Source of the DNA: Rutstroemia sp. NJR-2017a BVV2 | Lineage: Eukaryota > Ascomycota > Leotiomycetes > Helotiales > Rutstroemiaceae | DNA: 64,000 bases | Assembly: GCA_002946415.1 (NCBI GenBank) | Contig: NJPS01000001.1 | Location: forward strand, 1-64,000 | Direction of reading: 5' to 3' | Shown: positions 1 to 10,790 of the stretch, in pieces | How positions within the stretch are numbered: the first letter of the stretch is position 1 | How the letters are laid out: every line of letters begins with the position of its first letter | Notes under the pieces: model-generated | Seen by the model: the letters and a program-made list of their open reading frames with translations, nothing else | Database searches by the model: none | Told to the model about the DNA's origin: nothing | Program-made: the position numbers and the translations under genes

Positions 1-2651
1 TCCTCATAATCGCCACCAGGACTTAGGGAACCCTCCCTTTGTTGTAGCTCAGCTACTTGTTCTATTCGTTGACGTTTTGCTTCACGAATCTCTTCATTTC
101 GTGGAGTCGGTACAGGAACTCGGGGAGGATCTGCCTCTACATCAGATAAGTATTGGAAATCGAGTTTATCCTGTAATATATGTAGGCGGATCTGGTATTT
201 ATTCTCAATTTCATCATCCAGGAGCTCATTAACTGGAAGAATATTAGATATCTCCTCAAATAAGCTCTCCTTTTTAAGCCTTTCTTGCTTATCATCAGAT
301 CGAAGTTGGCAAGAAAGGAGGACTAAAGAGCAAATAGTTGAAGGATTAAGATGTCCTCGGCGATAACCACAAATATCACGACCAATATTAAAAACCCGCT
401 CTACTGAGGTTCCAGCTAATGGAATACAAAGCATATCTCGTGCCATTCGTGCAAGATTAGGATATAAGTGTTCATTTTGCTTCCAGTATTGTAGAGGCAA
501 ATCATCGATGGGAACTGGAAAAGTCAGTGATTAGTATAAAGATTAGTATAGGATATGTACTTGTTTGAAGATAACGATCCACTTCTGACAAATTCTGAGA
601 AGATCCACTAGTTCCATTACGTCTAGCTGCATTGAAAAACAATGTCATACCCCTGAGATTCGGATGAGAAGTCCGCGAAGACTGTGGACTAGTAGAATCT
701 TCGTAATGTACTTGAAAGTAAGTAGTAAATTGTTCTCGAAATGTAGTCGCCCAATTAGTATCGGTATAAGTAACCCAGGAGTATCTCTCTCGAAAACAAG
801 ACAGCTTAAAAGTAGGATTCAGAATTGTAGCGAAAACACAAAGAGAATCATCCTGGAGAAATATCTTCCTATAATATTCGAAAAGCTTATCCATTGCTTT
901 TCGAATACCTTCTTTGAGGGTTTGGGCCCATAGTTCAGCTCTTGCAGATAATCGTCGACTCGATTCTTCAAGATGTTCAAAAAGCTCTTCGTAGATAGGA
1001 AGAATATAGGAGGTAGTAGAGTCCTCTTGACCGATAGATTCAGTCATGAAATTAAAAAGCCGAGTAATATCCACAATAACTCCACATTGATCCCACTCTT
1101 GACGAGTTAAACGAAATTTCTGGGCATGGGCAGCAACCTCGGTATACCTATCAATTGCAGAGTATAGGCATAATGCTCGAACAAGTATTAGGAATATTGA
1201 ATTCCATCGTGTTGCAACATCTTGAATTAAACGTAAGGGTTTCTTTCCAGACGGAACTTCCTGATATTGTTCGAACATTTCTCGACATACAGAACTACTA
1301 TTTACCCAAATAGTGAGTTTTCGCAGCTGCTAAAGCGATTAGTATAGAGATTAGTATAAAACCAGAAGGGTACTTACTTTAGCTAAAGTATATGGAAGAC
1401 CTTGATTCCTGATCTGCTCTAACTGAAGCTCTTGTTGCTCCTCCCAATTCCTCTGAAGTTCGTCATTGGTGGGGTTAAGACGGATTGTAAGGAGAAGTTG
1501 CTTGAGTGCTAATTGGATAACATGTGCTACACAAGGAATATGTAAAATAGTACCAAGTCCCAGGTTTTGCTCTGAAATAACACTATTAACTGCAGCAAGC
1601 AAAGTAATATTGTTCGACGCATTATCAGTAGTAATCGAATGGACCTGATCAACGATATTGAACCTCCTGAGGATATCTAGTAAGACTCTACCTAGATGTT
1701 GTCCAGTATGAGACTCAAAAATAGGTTCAAACCCAATAAGAATACACCGGTAGTTCCATTCCTTATCGATAAAACAGCAGTTAATACCCATAAAAGAATC
1801 CCTCATGGGACTCGACCAACAGTCCAATATAATCGCACATTTTGAGCCAGAAACAAGATCTTGAAGAGCAGTAGCTTCGAAGAAGCTAACTTGGTCTGCT
1901 AAGAGATTATGTATAGTAGTTGCAGAGGGAAGCTGGAAAAGTGGATTCTGCAAGGAACATAACTTTCTCCACTCCGGATCTTCCACCGAGCGAAAGGAGG
2001 TCTTGAGAGAAACAATCGTCCGAAGAACATGAAGGTTGAACTCCTCTTGTGTAACTACCTTTGGTGGTGGTCTAGCCTAGATCAATATATTAGGATAAGA
2101 TCTTTATACTAATCTTCATACTAATCACAAGACCTTACCTGGAAAGAAAGAGTAGATTGAGATTCCCGTGAAGTCTTTTTACATGAACTTGAGCTGGAAT
2201 GGTTGCTTAAGGATGTAGTACCATTGTGTTTCCCGTTGTGATTTGGATGGCGAATAAGTGTTTCACATGACCGACAAACAGCTACAGGTCGTCCAGTAGC
2301 AATATGAGCAGCCAAGTCGAATTTATCCCAGATACTTGCAGTTCTTTTGGTATCCCATCCGATCCTTTTAACAAGATCAGTATCAGAAGTCTTATTATCT
2401 TTGTACTATGTTGTTTGTTTCCACCAGCGTAAGAAAACAGCCTTTCGAGAAACCACAAATAAATAACAATCCTTAGATCTACCAATCTTAGGAAGGTTAG
2501 GGGGTAGATCATTATCATCATCAGATATCTCATATTGAGTAGGAGAGTTAGGAACTGTACTTGTCTCAACGAAGGGATCGGATCCTAGAACTGATATAGG
2601 CATTTCAGTGAAGGAGGAGGAAGCCATTTGAGAGAAGGATGAAGAAGCCAT
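1..2651 (-). CDS. hAT transposase with BED zinc finger, one in-frame TAG, 3' end outside window
   Basis: This is a cut-and-paste transposase. Exons by hand: 2139-2651, 1378-2076, 561-1326, <1-514; all junctions keep phase. The N-terminus is a Ser-rich tail (MASSSFSQ). A BED-type finger follows, with SIWDKF and a CRSC...H pattern. The RNase H-like core shows LDCWSS (first Asp), TTDNASNN (second Asp), CVAHVIQLAL and TRWNSIFLIL. The last exon has the hAT dimerisation region, with LAGTSVERVFNIGRD. A TAG at 2406-2408 lies between the N-terminal tail and the BED finger; CAG-to-TAG or TGG-to-TAG would explain it, and no Met follows before the finger. A 5'UTR intron is likely upstream, around 2698-2755. 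Apart from the TAG the visible frame is intact, so inactivation looks recent or the stop is a single lesion. Confidence 0.9.
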
Positions 2652-2851
2652 TTGAGTGAAGAATAAAGAAGTTATTTGAGAGTAGAGTAGATGAGTTTCT
2701 CGGTCGATTAGTATAAAGATTAGTATAATAGTGAGATAACTCCAGTACTTATACTCAAATTTCTATCTGCTTAATGAGAAAACTTAAAGAGAATCTCATG
2801 TGTGTTTATCATACGAAACTCGCCAGAAGCAAAATCAATCCGCCCAAATAC

Positions 2852-3884
2852 CTATGGAATAGCATCTACTTTAGCCGTCAACAAATCATATGCCTCCTTG
2901 AACAGCTCCATATTTCGCTCCTTTGGAACAAAAAAGCCATGCTTGCGGTAGTTGTAATTCTCCGGATACCAGTCAACAGGACCAGGCAAATCTACCCAAT
3001 CAAGATCATTGCGCTCAGTATCCCACATATTTATGTTACGCCACATAGCAAGCTCATTTTTCGTAAAGAACCGCTGTGGTGGACGAATATCATAATATTT
3101 GCTAAGATTGAGGATTAGTATAAAGATTAGTATAGAAACAATCACGATAAACATATCCAGAAGTGTAAGAGATATATGGACCCAGCGATCGGAGAAAATC
3201 CATACCACCCAAGTTTAATTGGTCGAGTTTCTTTTGAAGAGAAGACCGAACATTCTTCTAAGTTCTTTGCCAAGCACGGAAGACAAGGAGAGCTTGCTTC
3301 TGACACTCAATCAGTATCATACTAATCTTCATACTAATCAGTTTTGACTTACATCTACTCTCTGTCGTAGAATTTGCACCTCTTGAATAGCAAGATCACC
3401 AGTTGCTTGAATAACAACTTCTCCATTACGTGCATCATCCTCTCGCTACAATTTCTCTTGGATAAGCTCATCCTCTTCTTCACAATCTTCAAAATTGGAG
3501 TTATTATCATCGAACTGTGCAAATTCACCACCCTCTTCTCCATAGCCCAACTGTCTAGCAATTACAGAAGCATGGATACCCTGAACCTTGCTGTACTACT
3601 AGTTAGTATACTAATCTCTATACTAATCAGAAATGAACTTACCGTTTATGGGTCACCTTATCTTTAACCGCCTCTTTGATCCTGGCTTTGGCAGCATCAT
3701 CACCTTGAATCCATTCATCGGTTTGGCGCATTTGATTCAAGCGATAAGTAATTGCAGCTTGATCACTTGCTTTGGCCTTCTCAATTCGAACCTCATCTTC
3801 ACTCTTGCCAACTAGGCGTACACGTGCTTTCGCAGTGTAAGGATTTTGCGAGAGTTCATTTTGAGCTTTGCGCTTAGGAGGCAT
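2852..3884 (-). CDS. unrecognised gene inside the hAT element, broken by TAG codons
   Basis: I do not recognise this protein. Exons by hand: 3643-3884, 3353-3590, 3153-3299, 2852-3101, with a probable 5'UTR intron just upstream (GTAAGT start, motif at 3897-3918). It begins MPPKRKAQNELSQNP with a basic N-terminus. Exon 2 has an acidic stretch (EDCEEEDELIQEKL), and the C-terminal exon is rich in Trp, Tyr and Pro (WVDLPGPVDWYPENYNYRK), ending ..VDAIP. In-frame TAG codons occur at 3446-3448 and 3258-3260. The junction from exon 3 to exon 4 is one base out of phase in my model, so either a donor is mis-placed or there is a frameshift. Every intron carries the same tandem motif as the neighbouring transposase and histone genes. 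No signal peptide or membrane segment is visible. Confidence 0.55.
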
Positions 3885-4263
3885 TTTGCTTCAAGAGATT
3901 AGTATAAGGATTAGTATAATGTAGAGAGTTACTTACACAGAGGAAAATCGTACTAAGTGGTTGGTTGTATGTAAAAGGTAGGGATCAAAGGTAAGTTGTA
4001 AGAAGTTAAAAATTTAGTTGCATAAAATTTAGGTTATATCCATATGGTAGTAACCTTAAAATTCGCTTAAGGGTCTTGCCCTGTACATGTATATTCACTA
4101 TACTCGTTTAAGTAAATTTCCACTTTTTTCTCTTCTCATTTTTACAACTTACCACCAATACGACAACTTCACGCGCAATTTACTCTATTCACAGTCTAAA
4201 CTTATACTTCTCAAGTAAGTAAATCCATATTTTCAATTATTATTACTAATAATATCAAGAACT

Positions 4264-4800
4264 ATGGCTACTACACGATCTTTCGGTAGCTACCGTAATG
4301 GTGTTAAATCACCGCACAAAGCATCCAAAAAATCCAAAGCATCCAAAGCACCTGCTGCAAGGAAGTCCTATCGATTCAAGCCAGGAAGTAAGTTATCTGA
4401 TTAGTATGAAGATTAGTATAACGATCTAATGTTTTGAAGCTGTCGCACTTCGTGAAATCAGAAAATTTCAAGCTTCCTTCCACCTTTTGATCCCGAAGGT
4501 ACCTTTCGGTCGTCTCATTCGCGAGATCACATATGTCAATTTGAATAGACTATAGATGCGATTCACACAGGAAGCTCTAGCTATTCTTCAAGAAGCTGCA
4601 GAGGGAATGTTGGTCGATGAGTTCTATAGTAAGTATTTTTTGTTTCTGTTCTATACTAATCTTTATACTAATCAATCCCAGTGACAAATCTCTGTGCAAT
4701 TCACGCCAAACGTGTTACTATTCAGCAGAAAGATATGCAGTTGGTTCAAGCACTTCGTAGGGCTATGACTGGATATTCTTTCCCTGGGAGGCTTGATTGA
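4264..4800 (+). CDS. histone H3 / CenH3-like histone-fold gene inside the hAT element
   Basis: Exons 4264-4387, 4440-4628 and 4682-4800 join in phase to about 142 residues. A basic tail (Lys, Ser and Ala rich, no ARTKQTARKS-type H3 tail) leads into [43 protein letters not shown] and [20 protein letters not shown], which match H3 alphaN to alpha3 in order. Loop 1, between REI and RF, is about two residues longer than in canonical H3; that is a CenH3 trait, but one trait does not prove CenH3. A TAG at 4553-4555 sits in this loop, where CAG (Gln) is the simplest ancestor. The C-terminus runs on past the usual H3 end ([16 protein letters not shown]). As it stands the product would stop in loop 1. 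The gene lies about 420 bp from the hAT right end, on the strand opposite to the other two genes. Confidence 0.85.
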
Positions 4801-4999
4801 CTGATTGAAAGGAGGATTAAGTAGATAGATAATGATTGAATGAATGGTTTGGTTCGGAGCATGGATTTTCAATGGGTAATAGTTAAAACATAATGAATAA
4901 TACCTTTATAACCTTCACAAAGATATCTAAATTATGAATGATTTGTGAATTGAAATATGATTAGTATAAAGATTAGTATACAGGGTACGATTTCTAAAT

Positions 5000-5218
5000 A
5001 TAACAACACATTCTCCACTATCCGTCAACTATCCACGGATTCACGGATATCCGCCGGATTTCTAACAATCCGCCGGATTTCAGGAGCTACTGCGGATATC
5101 CGCGGATTATCCGCAGTAGTACCACTTAGAAATCGCCAAAATCCGCTCCGGTCCGGATTAATCCGCGGATCCCCTTGAACCTAAGTGGTAGTACCACGGA
5201 GCTCCGTTTGCGCAGCCT
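5000..5218. repeat. hAT right terminal region with subterminal CGGAT/ATCCG repeats and hairpins
   Basis: About 220 bp hold more than ten CGGAT or ATCCG units, in both orientations, as expected of subterminal transposase-binding repeats in hAT elements such as Ac. Positions 5087-5119 form a near-perfect inverted repeat (CTACTGCGGATA against TATCCGCAGTAG). A second, larger inverted repeat pairs TACCACTTAG near 5119-5128 with CTAAGTGGTA near 5181-5190. The end is ..GTTTGCGCAGCCT. The reverse complement of the whole region is present at 20718-20920. Confidence 0.85.
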
Positions 5219-8200
5219 AAGGAAAGGGCACTTAGTGCCCAAGCACCCTCTAAAGGGAAGGGCTCTAAGGGCAAGGCTAAAAAGCCTAAAGGAGCTTGCT
5301 TTAATTGCGGCCAGCAGGGTCACTTTAAAGCCGAATGCCCAGAATCAGAGGGCAAGAAGGAAAGCAAGAAGTCCAGTACTGGGCCATTGGCTACCCCTAG
5401 CGGTGGGGGAGGCCTATCTCCTAAGCAGACTCAAGCTAAAATGGCTGAAATCAGCTGGATATCAACTATAGCTAAAGGGCAATCAGGCCCTAAAGTGCTA
5501 GGATATAGTGATCAAGAGCCTATATGGATAGTGGACTCAGGCTGCTCCAGATATATAACTTATACTAAATAGAAGTTCGACAACTATATAGAGCTGGACG
5601 AGCCTATTGACGTCACTACGGCCTCAGGGGCTACAATACAGGCTATAGGCTAGGGGATAGTTAGGCTACAAGCTCTTATCCAGAGCCAAATTAGGCTAGT
5701 TAGGCTACTGGATATACTATATATTCCAGAGCTAGCTGGCTCCCTTATTTCAGTACTATAGCTACAGAATAAGGACTTAACAATCCAGACTACTATAGGC
5801 CCAAGGAGGGAGCTTCTAATCAAGTTCCAGGATACTATAGTAAACCTAGCCTGTAGGGTAGACCAAGTATATATCCTTCAAGGGCCTACTTTAGAAGCAG
5901 ATATAAGTATACTGAAAATAACGACTTAGGAGCCTAATAGTCCTGAAGCAATAAGATAGTATCGAAGATTAGGCTATCTAAGCCCAGGCTCAATTCGGAA
6001 CCTGCACAAGATGACTATAGGCCTAAAGGAGCCTATAAAGGGGCTAAAAGAGCCCTACGAAGTATATATCACTTCTAAATCAGTAAGGGTACTAAACAGG
6101 AAAACTTTAGAGCATAGTACTAAGTTTTTGGAAAAAGTGTTTAGCGACTTTTGGGGGCCTTATAGTACCCCTGGGCTAGCTGGAGAGCTCTATATACTCA
6201 CTTTTACTGATGATTATACCCGGAAATTATAGGTTTATTTTACTAAAGAAAGGAAGGAGCTTAGGGAGCTGTTCCAGGTATTCAGAGCCCAAGTAGAAGC
6301 TGAAACTAGCTTGAAAATCAAGTAGGTTAGGTATAATAATACCCCGGAATATAGAGCCTTAGAGAAGGCTATAGCGACTACAGAAGTACAATTTGAGTTC
6401 ACTACCCCCTATACGCCCGAACAGAATAAAGTATCTAAGAGGCTAAACAGGAGCCTAATTACAGTAACTAGGTCTATACTATAAGATACTCAGCTATCTA
6501 CTAAATTCTGAGTTGAGGCCGCAAATACAGCCTGTTATTTAAAAAACAGAACTCTTATAAGCCTAGAGGGTATAACCCCGGAGGAGGCCTACAGTAGCAA
6601 GAAGCTGTATATAGGGCACTTAAGGGTATTTGGGTATATTATATATACCTATATCCCTAAAGAGAGATACTATAAGCTAGACCCAAATACTAAGAAAATG
6701 GTCCTTATAGGCTATATACCTATAGCTAGACAGTATAGGCTATACAACCTAGTAGCTAATAAGGTGGTAATAGCTATAGTACCTATATTCGACGAAAGCA
6801 AATATATTAGGCTATCCAAACCTAATTCGATCCCTGAGCTAGAAACATAAGTTGAGCCTAAGCTCCCTGAAGGAGATATAATTGTAGTAGATACCAGTTA
6901 CTTATATACCTCCGGGAACCCTGAAGTTGAAAGCTTTGAAGCAGGGGACCCAGAAAGCTCAAAAAGCCTTAAAGCAGCAGAACCTAAGGGCTCTGATAGC
7001 TCGGAATTAGAAGAGCTTAGTAGCTCAGAATCGGAAGACTCTGAGGCCTCTGAGTTAGGGGGGAATAGTATAGCCGAGAGTACTGAAACCTAGGGGACTC
7101 AGAGCCCGGGATTAAAGTATACCCTCAGGGTTAGAAAGCCTGTAAATCATACTTTGTTAGCGGCCACTAAAGTGAATATACCCTGGAACTATACTGAAGC
7201 AGTTAATAACCCAATATAGGGAGCCTATTGGAAGGATGCTATTAAGGATGAATTAGCCAAATTACAGGTCCTAAGTACCTAGGAATATACTATACTCCCA
7301 GAAGGAAAGAAGCCTATAGATACTAAGTAGGTATTCACAATCAAATATACCTTTATAGGTCTAATCAACTGCTTTAAGGCTAGGCTAGTTGCATAAGGCT
7401 TTAGCTAGGTATCCGGAGATAACTTCCTAGAAACCTTTAGCCTTACAATCAGATAAGAGAGCTTAAGGGTTTTATTAGCTATAAAGATATATAAGGATCT
7501 AGAAATCAAGTAAGTAGATATAGTTAGCATCTACCTAAGGGCTAAACTATATATTATTATATATACCAAGATGTTTCTAGGCCTAGAAGGATATCCAGAA
7601 AGAAAGGTACTATAGTTAAAAGCACCCTTATATAGACTTAAACAGTTAGATAGAGAATAGTATATTGAAGTCTATAGTAGGCTTAAGAAGCTAGGCTTCC
7701 AGTCCCTATATAGCAATTCTAGTATATTCAGGAACCCTGAATCAGGAATGCTAATAGACCTATATATCGATGATATACTTATATTGGGTTCTATATTATA
7801 GAAGATATAGAGAGTAATCAAGGGTATTTCAAGCCTATAGCAAATAAAGGATCTAGGGGATATAGATACAATTTTAGACTTACAAGTAGTCCGGAACCGA
7901 AAGACTAGGATACTAAAACTAACCCAAGGAACTTATATTAGGGACCTAATCGCTAGGTTCAAGCTCGAGGTAGCTAAGCCTATAAACCTCTCTATAGCTA
8001 ATAGGAATAGTCTAACTAAGGAAAAGGAGAACAAGCTCTAGACAGATCAAGCTTTATATCAAAGCACTATAGGGGGCCTACTATAGTATACTAAGGGTAC
8101 TAGGCTAGATATTACTTATATCATAGAGCAGCTAAGCCAGTACTATAGTATATCTAAAGTTAAGTACTGGAATATAGCCCTTAGGGTACTTAGATACCTA

Positions 8201-9050
8201 AGCGGTATACTAGGATATAGTTTGTAATATAGGTATATAGGTAGCTAGAAGCCTATACTACAGAACTACTGCGATACTGACTATATAGAAGATACAACCG
8301 ATAGATAGTTAGTTTCAGGGTATCTATATCTATTATTAGGTAGACCAGTTACCTGGAATTTAGTTAAATAGCACTATATAAGCCTGTTGACTACTGAAGC
8401 TGAATATATAGCTCTATCCGAAGCTAGTAAACAGGGATAGTGGTTGCAGACTCTAATTAAGGAGGTGGATAGGCTTTAGTATCTAGGAGACTACTTAGAG
8501 GTACCTATCCTTAGTGATAACTAGAGCTATATTGCCCTAGCTAAGGACTTTATAGCCTATAGTAGAACAAAGTATATAGAGGTTCGGTACCACTATATTA
8601 GGGACCTTATAACTTATAGTAAGGCCACTATAGTATACTGCTCAACTAAGAATATACTAGCCGATATACTAACTAAGCCTCTACTATTTAGAGCCTTCAA
8701 GAGATATATTCAGGAACTAATAAACTTAGAATAAGAAGCTAGAGAGGGTATCTATAGTAGTCAGGAAGGGGACTATTGAGTAAGGTAGCAAAATAGGATT
8801 GGTAAATCTATAGTATTAAGCTTATAAAGTCTATAGGATTTCGGCTTTTAGATATATATCGGTCTTCGGTACTAAAGCAGGGCCTATAGGTATTAAGAGT
8901 TATTCTAAGTTGTCTACTTATATAAAGAGTCCTTTCTATTATAGATAAGTCTATAGAACAGTTAAATCAAGTACAAATTATCTCTACTTTTAAATTTATT
9001 TGAGCCTATAGACACTATATTATTAGTACTATCCCGATCAACCTCCAAGA
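5219..9050 (+). mobile_element. Ty1/copia retrotransposon, copy 1, 5' part cut off by the hAT insertion
   Basis: A degenerate gag-pol reads through stops on the plus strand. In order: zinc knuckle CFNCGQQGHFKAEC (5297-5338), protease IVDSGCSRYIT (about 5529-5562), GAG-pre-integrase and integrase (FWGPYS, TFTDDYTRK, TPEQNKV; 5950-6480), reverse transcriptase (KDAIKDELAKLQ at 7230, LYIDDILILG near 7755-7795) and RNase H (TTEAEYIALSEASKQG near 8395). This integrase-before-RT order is the copia order. I count about 25 TAG, 6 TAA and 1 TGA in frame, nearly all at positions where related proteins have Gln or Trp. The 3' LTR is 8774-9050. The 5' LTR and most of gag lie left of the hAT, outside the window. 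Confidence 0.93.
8774..9050 (+). repeat. copia copy 1, 3' LTR (277 bp)
   Basis: The LTR starts TATTGAGTAAGGTAGC directly after a purine tract (AGGAAGGGGAC) and ends ..ACCTCCAAGA. It has the same length as the copies at 10791 and 15362, and the differences are mostly transitions. It contains a run of ATATATCGGTCTTCGGTAC. Confidence 0.88.
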
Positions 9051-10790
9051 CTTATATCTTAGTCAATATAACTACCGAAAGATAATAAATAATCTCTTAT
9101 ATCAGCGACAAATCTAGAGATAGAAATAATTCCTATTTATATGATTTTGTAATTATATAGAGCGAAGAGAGTATAGTCTTATATATATATCTATATATAT
9201 AGAAGTAATAACTCCAATTAGCAAATTTCCTTGCTATTACTATTATTAAACTGGTTAATATTAGAACCTTGCTTATATAGTTGCTCTACTAGAAGATCAG
9301 CTTTTATAAGCTATTTATAAGTCTTATTCAGAGATAAAGTAGAAAAGGTAATATAATAAAGATAATATCTGCTATAAATTAATTATATATTTAATTATAT
9401 TAAACTGCTATTGTAGTTAGGATTATATTATTCTCTATTATCGATATAGAAATTTGTGAAGTCTCGTTCTATAAAGGTATCTCCTAACTAAGGTTTTAGA
9501 TTAGGAAGATAATTATAGAAATCAACTAGTTTATCTTGGTTATCTCTTAGCTTTGTATTATAGCTAATAAGATAGATTATAGTACTATCGGTAGATAAGA
9601 CCAATACAATTGGTTATCTATATATATAGTATAAAAGTTAGTAAAGCTGCTACTATTTTCGGATCTGGTATTTGTAATATTAGTAAGGGTTTTGAAGACT
9701 TAAGAATGAAAAATATATAAGAAGAGTAGTTAATCTATTAGATAAGGGAATTTGATACTCGAGATAGGATTAGCTACTAGAAGGTTACAACGATCTACTA
9801 AATCAAAAGATTAATATCCAAATTCGTTCTAGAATATTTATTTCTATATTAAGTAAACTATTATAGAGAATTTTGTTTTATAGAGTAGTCTTGGTAGTCT
9901 CCTGTAAAGTAGAATATTATAGTTACTGATAAACTATAATTGTTACTCTTAGAAATAGTATCACTTTTGGGTTTATATTATAGATCAGGTTATATATATA
10001 CTAGATATTCAAGTAACTTGAAGGTAGCTATATATGATTCTATATAAATTACAAGTTATATATATTTATACCTGGGTATATACCTAGGCACTTTATAGTT
10101 TGGTAGAAAAGTCTATACTTTAGCTAGCTACTGAATCTACTTAGGTTCAGTACCTTAATAATATAGTTATATATATTACAACTCTATATATTTTGATAAT
10201 ATACCAAAATCAATCAAAATCATATATTGAGAAGTAATAGAATTTAGTCTATTATATACTACTTATATTTGAGTTTACTATCTAGTACTATACTAAGTTC
10301 ATTACTATAGAGCTATAATAACTATATTGACTATATTGATTATCTAGTTCCAATCTCACTACCTGATAGAATAATAATAAATATCTCCGAAAAATAGTAT
10401 AGTCTATCTTACCTACTATCGGGACTAATAATAGCTCGACAACAAATTTATACTAGATTATACTGAATATCAGTATATAATTAGAATCTACTTAGTCTCT
10501 ATATATAAGTCTAATCCTACTAGATATATAGTTTACTTCCTATTCTTTAGTCTATATAAGACCTGGAGGTCTCAGTAGTTCTGATATTACTAAACTGCTT
10601 CTTGAGAGCTATAATATATAGATAAACTTACTTTGCAATCCGAGATTCACAACTTCTAAACAGAACTTCGCTATTAGCAACTATAAGTATCAAAAGTTGT
10701 AATTTTATCTTCTGTAATCTATATCTATATTATTTGGGAAATATTTCAATATAACTCGGTAAGGTATTAAAGGTTGAATAAAGAAGTAAG
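9051..10790. repeat. segment X, copy 1 (1,740 bp, downstream of copia 1)
   Basis: This AT-rich segment is repeated at 15639-17378 with the same length and mostly transition differences. It directly follows the copia 3' LTR in both places and ends ..AAAGAAGTAAG. There is no intact ORF, and neither strand gives motifs I recognise; some plus-strand stretches read through many TAG/TAA stops, so it may be an old coding repeat. It was probably duplicated together with the copia. Confidence 0.8.

Larger units (their letters stand above)
529..4980. repeat. dispersed tandem double motif (TACTAATC)x2 in all hAT introns
   Basis: Eleven copies of a 20-22 nt unit, TACTAATCTTTATACTAATC or a one- or two-base variant, occur at 529-550, 1337-1358, 2105-2126, 2706-2727, 3113-3134, 3319-3339, 3607-3628, 3897-3918, 4399-4420, 4652-4673 and 4959-4980. 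Ten lie in introns (eight coding, two probable 5'UTR) and one is subterminal. Relative to the host gene, six introns carry the TACTAAT orientation, 10-15 nt before the 3' splice site, and four carry the reverse complement together with a separate branch-like sequence (TACTAAC, TCTAAT and similar). Sequence around the motif within introns is not conserved. Confidence 0.9.
1..5218. mobile_element. hAT-family DNA transposon carrying three genes, left end outside window
   Basis: The block contains a hAT transposase, an unrecognised gene and a histone H3-like gene. It ends in a GC-rich terminus rich in CGGAT/ATCCG units that finishes AACGGAGCTCCG (read inward) followed by the TGCGCAGCCT-type end at about 5218. 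The same terminus, in reverse complement, opens a 489-bp element at 20718, so it is a real transposon end. Downstream, copia gag sequence resumes at once, and the second copia copy (around 11806) reads through this point uninterrupted, so the hAT inserted into copia. That all three genes belong to one element is inferred from the right terminus lying beyond them and from the intron motif they share. The left terminus is not in the window. Confidence 0.82.

Noticed and set aside
529..4980. CRISPR-like array from the repeated 20-22 nt unit
   Set aside because: Spacing is irregular, orientation is mixed, the copies lie in introns, and the DNA is fungal nuclear.
5126..5571. Two overlapping ORFs at the hAT/copia junction as separate small genes
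   Set aside because: They read across the transposon end; the real content is the hAT terminus and copia gag/protease.
2406..8730. Reassignment of TAG to Gln or Trp (alternative genetic code or read-through) to explain the TAG-only stops
   Set aside because: Apparently intact genes here end with TAG (FAS1 at 35683, transcription factor at 39399), copia copies also have TAA and TGA, and TAG falls at both Gln and Trp positions, as CpA-to-TpA mutation predicts.
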